This document shows, in pieces, positions 7,586-15,425 of a stretch of 46,307 nucleotides of DNA. The position numbers and the translations under genes are program-made. Each line of letters begins with the position of its first letter. Position 1 is the stretch's first letter. The notes beneath the pieces are model-generated. The model saw nothing but the letters and a program-made list of their open reading frames with translations. It was not told where the DNA came from and made no database searches. Source of the DNA: Salinisphaera sp. (GTDB lineage Bacteria; Pseudomonadota; Gammaproteobacteria; Nevskiales; Salinisphaeraceae); NCBI RefSeq assembly GCF_002729955.1, contig NZ_PBYA01000010.1:1-46307 (forward strand), in the 5' to 3' direction.

Positions 7586-8845
7586 CTATTTCGCCGGCAT
7601 GGCCCGTCGCTGCTCGACCTGGGCAAAGCCGTAGCTTGCAGCGATATAGGCGACCAGCGCGCTCAGCACGGCGTTGACCGGTGCAATCCCGGGGAGGAGA
7701 TTCGCTGCCGCGAAGCCCACGCCCCAGGCGCCGACGGCGATCCAGTTCACTTGCTTGAGCGCTGCCTGTTCAAGGCTCGGGTAGTGCCGGCGCGCGACGA
7801 TGAAGAAGTCGGCGATCAGAATTGCGCCGATCGGCGGCAGGGCCGAACTGAGAAACGACAGCCAGCCGACGAAGTTGTTGTACAACCACAGGGCAGCGAG
7901 GGTGCCGATCGTGCCGTTGAAGATCACGATCCAGTGCTTGGGCAGGCGGGTGATGTTGGCAAAGCCGAGCGAGGCGGCATACAGGGCGTTGTCGTTGGTC
8001 GTCCAGATATTGAGTCCGAGCACCAGAATGGCCGGCAGAATCAGCCCCTGGGCGAACATGACCTGGGAGATATCGGCTTCGCTGTAGACCAGCGCGCCCA
8101 CGGCACCAAAAGTGAACATCAGCGAATTGCCCAGAAAGAAGGCGATCAGCGTGGTGCTCACGCCAACTCGCGGGCTACGGGCAAAGCGTACGAAATCCGG
8201 CGTGAGGGTCGCGCCGCTGATGAACGAACCGATACAGGCGGTCAGCGCCACGGCCAGGGTGATCGGCTCCTCCGGGGTGATCGAGGCCAGCGCGTCGAGG
8301 CCGCCGGCTTCGCCCACGGCCATCGCGACCGACATGTTGCCGAGTACGAAGATCGCCGGCACCGCGATGAAGCTCAGGATGGTGAGGGCCTTGAAACCCA
8401 CCCAGGCGGTCGCGGTCATGAGCACGCCGCCGATAGCGATCAGCGCATACATATTGAAGCCGGTCGCGGCCTGGATCGGCAGGGCGAACATCACCACGCC
8501 CACGCCGAACCAGCCCACCTGGGTGCCACCGAGCAGAAACGATGGCAGCCACGAGCCGCGCACGCCGAAGGCATAGCGGCTGAGCAGATGCGTGGACAGC
8601 CCGGTGCGGCTGGCGATGAAGGCCAGCGCCACGGCATACAGCCCGAGCACGAAATTGCCCGCCATCACGACCGCGGCAAACTCCCACAGCGTCAGGCCCT
8701 GGCCGAGCGTGCCGCCGGCCCACATGCTGGCCGAAAAGAAGGTGAAGCCGAGCATGACGGCGAGCATGGTCCAGAAACCGCGGCGTGCGCCGGCGGGAAC
8801 GGCAGAGAATTCAAAGTCCTGGAAATCGTGTTCGGGTTGCGGCAT
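7586..8845 (-). CDS. NCS1-family cytosine permease-like transporter
   Basis: A 419-residue, 12-helix permease of the nucleobase:cation symporter-1 family resembling CodB. Visible family features include the N-terminal WTMLAVMLGFTFFSASMW helix, SRYAFGVRGSWLPS, the GATLTPDFVRFAR segment and IWTTNDNALYAASLG. It should import cytosine or a related base with a cation. Start 8845 (MPQPEHDFQ) is chosen because the extra residues of the longer open frame are Arg/Cys-rich and unlike the family. No cytosine deaminase gene lies beside it, so the substrate is inferred from family only. The upstream 166 bp (8846-9011) show no gene. Confidence 0.85.
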   Translation of the reverse strand: MPQPEHDFQDFEFSAVPAGARRGFWTMLAVMLGFTFFSASMWAGGTLGQGLTLWEFAAVVMAGNFVLGLYAVALAFIASRTGLSTHLLSRYAFGVRGSWLPSFLLGGTQVGWFGVGVVMFALPIQAATGFNMYALIAIGGVLMTATAWVGFKALTILSFIAVPAIFVLGNMSVAMAVGEAGGLDALASITPEEPITLAVALTACIGSFISGATLTPDFVRFARSPRVGVSTTLIAFFLGNSLMFTFGAVGALVYSEADISQVMFAQGLILPAILVLGLNIWTTNDNALYAASLGFANITRLPKHWIVIFNGTIGTLAALWLYNNFVGWLSFLSSALPPIGAILIADFFIVARRHYPSLEQAALKQVNWIAVGAWGVGFAAANLLPGIAPVNAVLSALVAYIAASYGFAQVEQRRAMPAK

Positions 8846-9011
8846 CGGTCGGTATTCGAGTGGGTGAGGACATACGGCGCGCGGTCGGCGACAGGCGGCT
8901 GCACCCAAACGGGGCAACCCGGCGCGGCATTATCCTTCAGTTGGAAGCGAAGCCGAAGCACAGCAAGGCTCGTGCCAGCGAACACGAGGCGCGCCGGTCT
9001 GATCCAGCCGG

Positions 9012-9701
9012 CTATGCCTGCGGCGGCGCGCTTTCGATATCGCGATACGTGGCGGGCGGAAAGCACAGGTTGAATCTATCCGCGTACAGGCCGATGCGCG
9101 GCGTCTGCCCGGCGATATCGGGAAAGCCGCTGTCGTCGGGAATGTCGTAGTCGGCCAGGCGGGCCAGCCGCGAACGGGTGCGTGCACGGATCAGGGTGCG
9201 GTAGTAGCGGCCCTGCCAGGGCTGTTCGAGCGTGCGCCAGGCCCGAGGCAGAATACCGGTCGAAAGCGGCAGGCGAGGCCCGCGCCGGGTGAACGACAGC
9301 GTGAGCGCGGTGTGATTCGGCAGTTGCACGCGAAAACGCTCGCGCACATCGTTGCTGGCTAGGGTTTCGAAGCGGGCCAGACGTTTGGGCAGGCCCCAGT
9401 TGCGCTGGCCGTTGTCGACACTGGCCGAGGTGGATACCCAGATATGGGTGATGGCCGCGGCCCGGCGATCGCCGAAGTCGAAACGCCCCGGGCATAGCAG
9501 CAGTTCACGGTACGGGCCGACGTTCGAGCTGGCGTAGTCGATGAGCATCAGCGCGCCCATGCCGCCACGGGCCCGGCCGGCAAGAGCGGGCACGTTCTCT
9601 GCGCAGCGCTCGCCGAATGCGGGTGAACAGGACAGGGCGATGACATAGCCGCGGCCGGTGAGTTGCCAGGGCGCGGGCGCCTCGATGTTCGGCGGGCTCA
9701 T
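9012..9701 (-). CDS. Acetoacetate decarboxylase-like protein
   Basis: A 229-residue protein that resembles the acetoacetate decarboxylase superfamily: WQLTGRGYVIAL at the start, a central ALMLIDYASSNVGPYREL segment (the family often has a Y-x-S-x-P-x-G-P-Y-x-E pattern here) and a beta-rich remainder with NWGLPKRLARFE. The usual catalytic Lys environment is not obvious to me, so decarboxylase activity is not claimed. It lies 34 bp downstream of the oxidoreductase-UbiA fusion gene on the same strand and is probably co-transcribed. Proteins of this superfamily outside true decarboxylases are mostly uncharacterised enzymes acting on small keto or polyketide-like substrates. Confidence 0.55.
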   Translation of the reverse strand: MSPPNIEAPAPWQLTGRGYVIALSCSPAFGERCAENVPALAGRARGGMGALMLIDYASSNVGPYRELLLCPGRFDFGDRRAAAITHIWVSTSASVDNGQRNWGLPKRLARFETLASNDVRERFRVQLPNHTALTLSFTRRGPRLPLSTGILPRAWRTLEQPWQGRYYRTLIRARTRSRLARLADYDIPDDSGFPDIAGQTPRIGLYADRFNLCFPPATYRDIESAPPQA

Positions 9702-9735
9702 GGCCGTCCCGGCAGGGCAGGTGCATGTTCGAAGC

Positions 9736-11268
9736 TCATGCCAGGTTGATCCACGGTATGAGGACGAACCACAGCATATAGGTCAGCAGGGCCACCAACA
9801 GACCATCGATGCGCTGCAGTTTCTGTGCGGGCTTGTGCGCATACCACCACAACAGACCGAGCGCGAGCGTGGCATGGGCGATAACGAAACCGGCGACGCC
9901 CTCGTACGCGCCGCCCGCTACGTGCATGCGCTCGAATGCCAGCCCCAGGCCGGCAGCCGCGGCAACGCTGATCGCTGCGAGTTTGAAGGCGCTCAGATGG
10001 CCGAAGCGTACCGCGAGCGTGCGCTTGCCAACGCTCTGGTCGGCCGGGCGGTCCGGCACGCCGGCCAGTATGATCGAGGGCAGGATGGCCAGGGCCAGCG
10101 GGGCCGATACGAGCCAGAGCACCGGCTCGAACAGGGTCGCGCCTTGCAGCAGTCCGCCGAGTACGACCACGAGGGCGCTGTGGGTGAATGCGACGTCCAG
10201 CTCGCCCAGGCCGCGATAACTCAACTTGAGCGGGGCGGCGGTATAGCCGAGCGTGGTCACCGCGGCGATGCTCATCCAGAGCGCGGTGACCCAGGGCGCC
10301 GGCGCGAGAGTCAGCACGAGTGCTGCCACGGCCAGTACGCCGATAAGCAGCAGCCCGGTCGCGAAGCGTAATCGCGAGGGGTCGATCTTGCCGTCGACGA
10401 GTACGCGCGAGCCGCCGGTGAACGGGCCGCAATTTGCGTTGGCCCGGTCGGTAGCGAGATCGAGACGTTCGTTGCTGAACACGGTCGCGGCTTCAAGCAG
10501 TGCGATGGCGATCAGGCCCCACAAGAACAGGACCCAGTCGAGCGAGGCGCTGACGGCCACGGCGCCCAGACTGTAGGCCGCCCAGCTCATCGGATAGAAC
10601 TGCAGCCGGAGTGCGGCCAGCCAGGGTTTGGCGCGCTGCCAGGCGCGCCCTAGCGGTGAGTGCACGCCGGCGCGTAGCGCAAACCCCGCAGCGCGTGTTT
10701 TCTCGAGCCAGCGCGCGCGCTTGGCGGGCGTGGAGGTACGCACCGGGCCGAAGTGCAGAATCCGGGTCGGGCGTACGCCACAGAAACCCAGCGTCGCCCG
10801 TGCCATGGCATTGTGCCCGGGCGCCTTGAACAGCCAGCGATAGATCGGTGGCGGCGTGTCCATGGTGGTAATCAGCTGGGCGGATTTTCCCTGCCAGAGC
10901 CCTTCCCATTCTGCTGCGCCCGGCCCGTAGAAACGAAACGCCAGCCCCGGCATCACGAGGCGGTCGAGAAAACTTTTGAGCAGCGCCGGCATGGTGCCCC
11001 ACCACGTCGGGTAGACGAATACCAGATGGTCGGCCCAGACGAGATCGTCGCGGGCGGCGGCGAGGTCGGGCTCCAGCGGCTGGTTCTCGGGGGAGTCGGC
11101 ACAGACGTCGCGGGCGAACTCCAGCTCGCCGAGCACCAGCGAGCGCAGCGTGACGCCGGCCTGCGCTGCCCCCTCCCGATAGGCGCTGGCCAGTGCGCCG
11201 CAAAGAGAATCCGGGCGCGGATGCGCGAGTATGAGCAGAACGCGCAGGGGCGCATCGTGGTCGGGCAT
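9736..11268 (-). CDS. Fusion of NAD(P)H quinone reductase-like flavoprotein and UbiA prenyltransferase
   Basis: A 510-residue protein with two distinct parts in one frame. Residues 1-215 are a flavodoxin-fold NAD(P)H oxidoreductase of the KefF/MdaB type: VLLILAHPRPDSLCGAL for the FMN loop and VYPTWWGTMPALLKSFLDR near 85-103. Residues about 225-510 are a UbiA-family membrane prenyltransferase with about eight helices; the first Asp-rich motif is N266-x3-D270-x3-D274 and the second is GVPDRPADQSVGKRTLA. Both active regions look intact. The start MPDHDAPL (11268) is where the flavodoxin fold begins; the longer open frame upstream runs through a terminator and is not coding. UbiA enzymes attach prenyl groups to aromatic acceptors; a fused reductase could act on the quinone product (inference). 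Confidence 0.85.
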   Translation of the reverse strand: MPDHDAPLRVLLILAHPRPDSLCGALASAYREGAAQAGVTLRSLVLGELEFARDVCADSPENQPLEPDLAAARDDLVWADHLVFVYPTWWGTMPALLKSFLDRLVMPGLAFRFYGPGAAEWEGLWQGKSAQLITTMDTPPPIYRWLFKAPGHNAMARATLGFCGVRPTRILHFGPVRTSTPAKRARWLEKTRAAGFALRAGVHSPLGRAWQRAKPWLAALRLQFYPMSWAAYSLGAVAVSASLDWVLFLWGLIAIALLEAATVFSNERLDLATDRANANCGPFTGGSRVLVDGKIDPSRLRFATGLLLIGVLAVAALVLTLAPAPWVTALWMSIAAVTTLGYTAAPLKLSYRGLGELDVAFTHSALVVVLGGLLQGATLFEPVLWLVSAPLALAILPSIILAGVPDRPADQSVGKRTLAVRFGHLSAFKLAAISVAAAAGLGLAFERMHVAGGAYEGVAGFVIAHATLALGLLWWYAHKPAQKLQRIDGLLVALLTYMLWFVLIPWINLA

Positions 11269-11589
11269 CGTCGGCCTCGCTGGTTTGATACACGGGCGTT
11301 CGTGCAAACGCTGTAGAGGCGCCCGCCTCGCTGAGCATGCGACGGCATTCAGCCGTAACGACTCAATATCCCGGGCGCGCCTGTCTTGTTCCAGCATACA
11401 GGCGACGGACTCGGGTGCGACGGGTTGCCGGTAGGCGAGCGATTCGGCGATAGCGTGAAGGCCGGTATCGAGTTTGTGGTGACGGCCGGCCGATCTTTTG
11501 ACATAAAAAAGGGCAGCTCGAAAGCTGCCCTTTTTAGCGTCGGTCTGTGTCGGCCAGCGACGGCCGGTCACGACCATGCCGAATGCGGA
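11269..11589. other. Intergenic region between the fusion gene and the low-complexity protein gene
   Basis: A 321-bp gap on the minus-strand side of two genes. It must hold the promoter of the fusion gene and contains the strong terminator at 11506-11535. The in-frame upstream extension of the fusion gene has no recognisable protein features. Nothing else was seen. Confidence 0.6.
11506..11535 (-). terminator. Strong rho-independent terminator
   Basis: A 13-bp perfect stem (AAAAAGGGCAGCT and its complement) with a four-base loop; a T-run follows on either strand. It lies 54 bp past the stop of the low-complexity protein gene read leftward, so it ends that transcript; the symmetric A/T flanks would let it work in both directions. 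Confidence 0.9.
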
Positions 11590-12111
11590 TTACATATCCG
11601 AATCGCGCTGCTGGTTGAGCTCGTCCGGGCTGGACGGATCACGCTGGCCCATGCCTTTGTCGCCGTCAGCGCTGTTGCCGTCGCCCATGGTGTTGCCGCC
11701 GGACATCGTGTCCTGATTCAGCGAGCCATCGTTCGACATCGAGCCCTGGCCCTGCATGCCGTTGTCGTTCGACATCGCGCCTTCGTTGGAGCGATCGGCA
11801 TCGTAGTCCTGGCTATCGCGCTGGCCCTCGGCGCTGCCGTAGCTGTCGTCGCGTGCGTGGCTCTGGCTGCTCATGCTGTCGTCGCCGGACATGTCGTGGT
11901 CGCTGCTCATGCCGCCATCGTTCGACATGCTGCTACCGCCGGCCATGTCGCTATCGCTGCCCATGCTGCTTTCGCTGGACATGGTGCTGCTGGTGTTGCC
12001 CGAGGCGCTTCCGGCCGAGTCGGCAGCAAAGGCCGCCGGCGCGAGCGTGACCGCGCCGGCAACGACGAGTGCGGTCAGAACGGAGGGGGTAAACTTGGAA
12101 ATGGAATGCAT
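11590..12111 (-). CDS. Secreted Ser/Met/Asp-rich low-complexity protein
   Basis: A 173-residue protein of no recognised family. Residues 1-29 are a clear Sec signal peptide (hydrophobic core TALVVAGAVTLAPAAFA, cleavage after AFA). The mature part is almost entirely Ser, Met, Asp, Gly, Asn and Gln, with loose repeats such as SSMSNDGGMSSDHDMSGDDSM, and is strongly acidic and presumably disordered. It has no Cys. An excellent AGGAG ribosome site lies 7 bp before the ATG and a strong terminator follows, so it is a real, singly transcribed gene. Met/Asp/His-rich periplasmic proteins can bind copper or silver, but only one or two His are present here, so that is speculative; an envelope or osmotic role is equally possible. 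Confidence 0.8.
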   Translation of the reverse strand: MHSISKFTPSVLTALVVAGAVTLAPAAFAADSAGSASGNTSSTMSSESSMGSDSDMAGGSSMSNDGGMSSDHDMSGDDSMSSQSHARDDSYGSAEGQRDSQDYDADRSNEGAMSNDNGMQGQGSMSNDGSLNQDTMSGGNTMGDGNSADGDKGMGQRDPSSPDELNQQRDSDM

Positions 12112-12412
12112 AATGCAACTCCTGTGGTGTTCTTTTCCGGCCGGGAAAATGGGTGGCCGGAAACTTCAGCCTAATGACGTTTTTCGAATGGCACCTGAAC
12201 AGCGGCTGCCCTGAAAACGTGGCTGATCAAATAATATGGCGCGGGCGGCAGGGGGCGATATCCGGAATTACCCCCAGGCAAGACATGACGCGTGGTGACA
12301 GCCGACTTCGCCTGCAAGCATTTGTTGAAAAATGTAATACGACTTTCATCGAGCTGTAATTTTCATCACGCCACGAGAGTTTTTCGAGCCGATTCGCCGG
12401 GAAGGAATATTA
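12112..12412. other. Divergent promoter region between the low-complexity protein gene and modA
   Basis: A 301-bp region with no gene. It contains nested inverted repeats near 12130-12165 (TTTTCC...GGAAAA and CCGGCC...GGCCGG) in the 5' leader of the leftward gene, and an AT-richer stretch at 12315-12375 before modA. I looked for a ModE-type operator and did not find a convincing one. Confidence 0.5.
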
Positions 12413-13210
12413 ATGAGAGCGAAACGCCGCCTGCACAGGATTGCGCTGGCGCTATTGGTTACGCTGGCACTCATGGGCGTAGCGCCCGTCGCACTGGCCG
12501 CTAGCGACGGGGTGATGGTCTTCGCGGCCGCCAGCCTAAAGAACGCGATGGATGAAGTCGTGGCCGACTACGAACGCGGGCACGACACGTCGGTACGGGT
12601 CAGCTATGCCGGCAGCTCGACGCTCGCGCGCCAGATCGAGCAGGGCGCGCCGGCCGACCTCTATGTATCCGCCAATCAGAAATGGATGGATCGGCTGCAC
12701 GAGCGTGGCCTGATTCGTACCTCGTCGCGGGTCGATCTGCTACGCAACACGCTGGTGCTGGTCGCGCCCGCGGGCAGCGATACGCACATCACCCTCGATC
12801 GGCAGACCGACCTGCGCGCTGCGCTCGGCGACAACGGCTATCTGGCCATGGCCAATACCGACGCGGTGCCGGCCGGCATCTATGGTCGCCAGTCGTTGCA
12901 ACGGCTGGGTCTGTGGCAAGAGTTGCAGGGGCATATCGCCCAGTCCGAGGACGTGCGCGCCGCGCTGGCCCTCGTCGCGCGTGGCGAGGCGCCGCTGGGC
13001 GTGGTGTATGCCAGTGACGCGCTCGCCGAGAAGAGAGTCCGCGTGGTGGCGAAATTCGCGGCCGACAGCCACGATCCGATCATCTACCCGGCGGCGCTGC
13101 TGGCCGATGTCGACAAACCCGCGGCGCAGCAGCTGCTGGCCTTCATGCGCGAGGATGCCGCACAGGCCATCTTCGAACGCTGGGGATTCGAAGTCGTCGG
13201 CAACGACTGA
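12413..13210 (+). CDS. modA: Molybdate ABC transporter substrate-binding protein
   Basis: A 265-residue periplasmic binding protein. A signal peptide covers about residues 1-29 (ending APVALAAS). The mature part begins VMVFAAASLKNAMDEV, the ModA signature whose Ser contacts the oxyanion, followed by YAGSSTLARQIEQGAPADLYVSA, a second binding-site motif, and later DAVPAGIYGRQSLQ and GEAPLGVVYASDA. ModA captures molybdate or tungstate and delivers it to ModBC. GGAAGGA precedes the ATG. modB follows after 8 bp and modC overlaps modB, giving a complete importer operon. Confidence 0.95.
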   Translation: MRAKRRLHRIALALLVTLALMGVAPVALAASDGVMVFAAASLKNAMDEVVADYERGHDTSVRVSYAGSSTLARQIEQGAPADLYVSANQKWMDRLHERGLIRTSSRVDLLRNTLVLVAPAGSDTHITLDRQTDLRAALGDNGYLAMANTDAVPAGIYGRQSLQRLGLWQELQGHIAQSEDVRAALALVARGEAPLGVVYASDALAEKRVRVVAKFAADSHDPIIYPAALLADVDKPAAQQLLAFMREDAAQAIFERWGFEVVGND

Positions 13211-13218
13211 GGCGCACC

Positions 13219-13908
13219 ATGTTCGATCCCGCCACGCTCGAGGTTCTGTCGCTGAGTCTATGGGTCGCCACGACGGCCGTACTGCTCAGCCTGCCGCTGG
13301 CGTTGGTGGTGGCCTGGTTTCTGGCCCGTTCGCGCTGGCGCGGCAAGATGCTGGTCGATGCGCTGGTGCATCTACCGCTGGTCCTACCGCCGGTGGTGAC
13401 CGGCTATCTGCTGCTGGTCGGCCTGGGCCGCAACAGTTTGGTGGGTGGCTGGCTGGCGGATACCTTCGGGCTGGTATTCGCCTTTCGCTGGACCGGCGCG
13501 GCGCTTGCCGGGGCAATCATGGGTTTTCCGTTGCTGGTCCGCCCGATTCGGTTATCGCTGGAAGCCATCGATACGCGCGTGGAGTCGGCCGCGGCCACCC
13601 TCGGGGCGTCGCCGCTGTGGGTAGCGCTCACCGTGACCCTGCCGCTCGCCCTGCCGGGGGTCATCGCCGGGCTGGTACTGGCCTTTGCGCGCGCGCTGGG
13701 TGAATTCGGCGCCACCATCACCTTTGCCTCGAATATTCCCGGCGAGACCCGTACCCTGCCGATCGCCATCTATACCTTCATCCAGGTGCCGGGCGGTGAA
13801 GGCCGGGCCGCACAGCTCATTCTCATATCGGTTGCGGTATCGCTGGCGGCGCTGGTGGCCTCCGAACTGATCGCCCGCCGCGTGAAACGACTCCAGGCGC
13901 TTGCCTGA
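13219..13908 (+). CDS. modB: Molybdate ABC transporter permease
   Basis: A 229-residue inner-membrane permease with about five to six helices. The EAA loop that contacts the ATPase is visible as ESAAATLGASPLWVALTVTLP, followed by the FARALGEFGATITFASNIPGET segment characteristic of ModB/CysT permeases. It forms the channel for molybdate with ModC. The stop TGA overlaps the ATG of modC by one base, indicating coupled translation. Confidence 0.95.
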   Translation: MFDPATLEVLSLSLWVATTAVLLSLPLALVVAWFLARSRWRGKMLVDALVHLPLVLPPVVTGYLLLVGLGRNSLVGGWLADTFGLVFAFRWTGAALAGAIMGFPLLVRPIRLSLEAIDTRVESAAATLGASPLWVALTVTLPLALPGVIAGLVLAFARALGEFGATITFASNIPGETRTLPIAIYTFIQVPGGEGRAAQLILISVAVSLAALVASELIARRVKRLQALA

Positions 13909-15008
13909 TGCTGTCGATCGATATCGCACACCGGCAGGGCGATTTCACGCTCGAATGCGCCTTCGACAGCGATGCCCGCGTGACCGGGCTGTTCGGCCCC
14001 TCGGGCGCGGGCAAGAGCAGCCTGCTGCGGATCATCGCCGGGCTGGTGCGGCCCGATCGGGGCCGGGTGGAGCTGGCCGGGCGCTGCGTATTCGATAGCC
14101 AGGCGGGTGTGCATGTGCCGGCGCACAGGCGTCGTATCGGCTATGTGTTCCAGCGCGCGCGCCTGTTCGCGCACCTGAACGTTCGCCACAACCTCGGCTA
14201 TGGCGCCTGGTTCGCCCGTGAGAAGCCCGTTCGTGCGCGCTTCGAGCAGGTGGTCGATATGCTCGATATCGGCCCGCTGCTCGGGCGTCGTATCCACGGG
14301 CTGTCCGGCGGTGAACAACAGCGTGTGGCCATCGGCCGGGCGCTGTTGTCGAACCCGGCCATGCTGCTGCTCGACGAACCTCTGGCGTCTTTGGACGTTG
14401 CACGGCGTCAGGAAGTGCTGCCCTATATCGAACGCCTGAGCGCAGAGTCCGAGCTGCCGATCCTGTTCGTGAGTCATCAGCTGGACGAACTGCTGCGGCT
14501 GGCCAATCGTCGGGTCGTGGCTATTCGCGACGGCCGAGTGACCTTCAGCGGTCCCACCGCCGAGTTTCTGGCGCAGCCCGCCCTGCTGGGCGCCGAGCAG
14601 GCCCGGGATGCCGGCGTGCTGTTGCGCGGCGAAATCGTCGCGCATGTGCTGGCCGACGGGCTGACCGAGCTTGCCTGTGGCGGGCAGTTGTTGTACGTGC
14701 CGCAGGTGGAGCACGCAGCCGGTGCCGAGATCACCCTGCATGTACGGGCACGCGACGTCATGCTCGCGCGTGAGCGCCCGCAGGACATCAGCGCCTTGAA
14801 CGTGCTCGAGGCGCGTATTGAACGCCTCGCCAACGACGGCGACTATGCCGTGAATGTGCAAATGCGGGTCGGCGAGCAGCCCCTCGAGGCGCGTATTACC
14901 CGGCGTTCGGCCCAGGCCCTGGCGCTTGCACCGGGCCAGACTGTTCATGCCGTCATCAAGAGCCTCGCGCTGGCCGAGCAGGCATGGGAACGGCTGGGCG
15001 GGCTATAG
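13908..15008 (+). CDS. modC: Molybdate ABC transporter ATP-binding protein
   Basis: A 366-residue ATPase of the molybdate importer. Motifs in order: Walker A GPSGAGKSS near residues 30-38, Q-loop YVFQRARLF, signature LSGGEQQRVAIGRAL, Walker B MLLLDEPLASLD and H-loop VSHQLDE. The C-terminal region (about 290-355) is a Mop/TOBE-type molybdate-binding domain with NVLEARIERLANDG, which senses molybdate in ModC. Length is normal for the family. Confidence 0.94.
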   Translation: MLSIDIAHRQGDFTLECAFDSDARVTGLFGPSGAGKSSLLRIIAGLVRPDRGRVELAGRCVFDSQAGVHVPAHRRRIGYVFQRARLFAHLNVRHNLGYGAWFAREKPVRARFEQVVDMLDIGPLLGRRIHGLSGGEQQRVAIGRALLSNPAMLLLDEPLASLDVARRQEVLPYIERLSAESELPILFVSHQLDELLRLANRRVVAIRDGRVTFSGPTAEFLAQPALLGAEQARDAGVLLRGEIVAHVLADGLTELACGGQLLYVPQVEHAAGAEITLHVRARDVMLARERPQDISALNVLEARIERLANDGDYAVNVQMRVGEQPLEARITRRSAQALALAPGQTVHAVIKSLALAEQAWERLGGL

Positions 15009-15078
15009 CGTCTGCAGGCGCTGCTTTGCGGGCGAACTTTCTGCTAGATTCAACACGCCTGTTCCCACGGAGATAATC

Positions 15079-15351
15079 ATGAAGAAAGGGTTCGTTCTGG
15101 CGGGTGCGTTGTTGCTGTCGGCCTCGGTGTTCGCGCCGGCGTTTGGCCAGCAATCGGAAACCTTGAGTTCGAAATCGGCGGATGCGGCCAAGGCCTCGGA
15201 GATGCCGCTCGACAAGGTCTGTATACAGCGAAGCAATATCTACAGCGCGGGCGCGGTGGTCACGATGAATGAAAAGCCCTACGTCTGCAAAATGGACAAG
15301 AACGCCGGTACCAATGCGCTGAGTTGGGTGCCCATGGAATCCGGGGCCTGA
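15079..15351 (+). CDS. Small secreted DUF1496-like protein
   Basis: A 90-residue protein with a signal peptide (MKKGFVLAGALLLSASVF..., cleavage near AFGQ) and a mature part carrying two Cys in CIQRSNIYSAGAVV and KPYVCKMDKN, then a Trp. This C-x-(6)-Y-S-x-G-A-V...C...W pattern resembles DUF1496, small periplasmic proteins of unknown function; the two Cys probably form a disulfide. GGAG lies 6 bp before the ATG. It is 70 bp after modC on the same strand and could be read through from it, but a functional link to molybdate is not evident. A rho-independent terminator follows. Confidence 0.75.
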   Translation: MKKGFVLAGALLLSASVFAPAFGQQSETLSSKSADAAKASEMPLDKVCIQRSNIYSAGAVVTMNEKPYVCKMDKNAGTNALSWVPMESGA

Positions 15352-15366
15352 CCGAGGCATCGGTTC

Positions 15367-15385
15367 GCCAGCGTGGCTGGCTTTT
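15367..15385 (+). terminator. Rho-independent terminator after the DUF1496-like gene
   Basis: A 6-bp stem GCCAGC/GCTGGC with loop GTG, followed directly by TTTT, 15 bp after the stop codon. Short but well placed to end the modABC/DUF1496 transcript. Confidence 0.7.
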
Positions 15386-15387
15386 GT

Positions 15388-15415
15388 CGTCGGGCGCCGT
15401 TACCGGCGCCCGACG
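15388..15415. terminator. Perfect 12-bp GC-rich hairpin between convergent operons
   Basis: CGTCGGGCGCCG and its exact complement around a TTAC loop. It lies between the terminator of the rightward operon and the stop of moaCB (15426) read leftward. It has no T-run on the moaCB side, so it may block read-through or protect the moaCB mRNA end. Confidence 0.6.
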
Positions 15416-15425
15416 TATACCCGAT

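Noticed and set aside
5552-9073. An open frame of 1173 codons on the plus strand
   Set aside because: It lies opposite the ABC exporter and cytosine-permease-like genes, is rich in Arg, Gly, His and Gln, and has no domain; typical antisense shadow in high-GC coding DNA.
11269-11577. N-terminal extension of the reductase-UbiA fusion
   Set aside because: The frame is open, but it includes a strong terminator and has no domain; the flavodoxin fold begins at 11268.
12240-12412. A ModE operator upstream of modA
   Set aside because: No convincing inverted repeat of the ModE type was found in this stretch.
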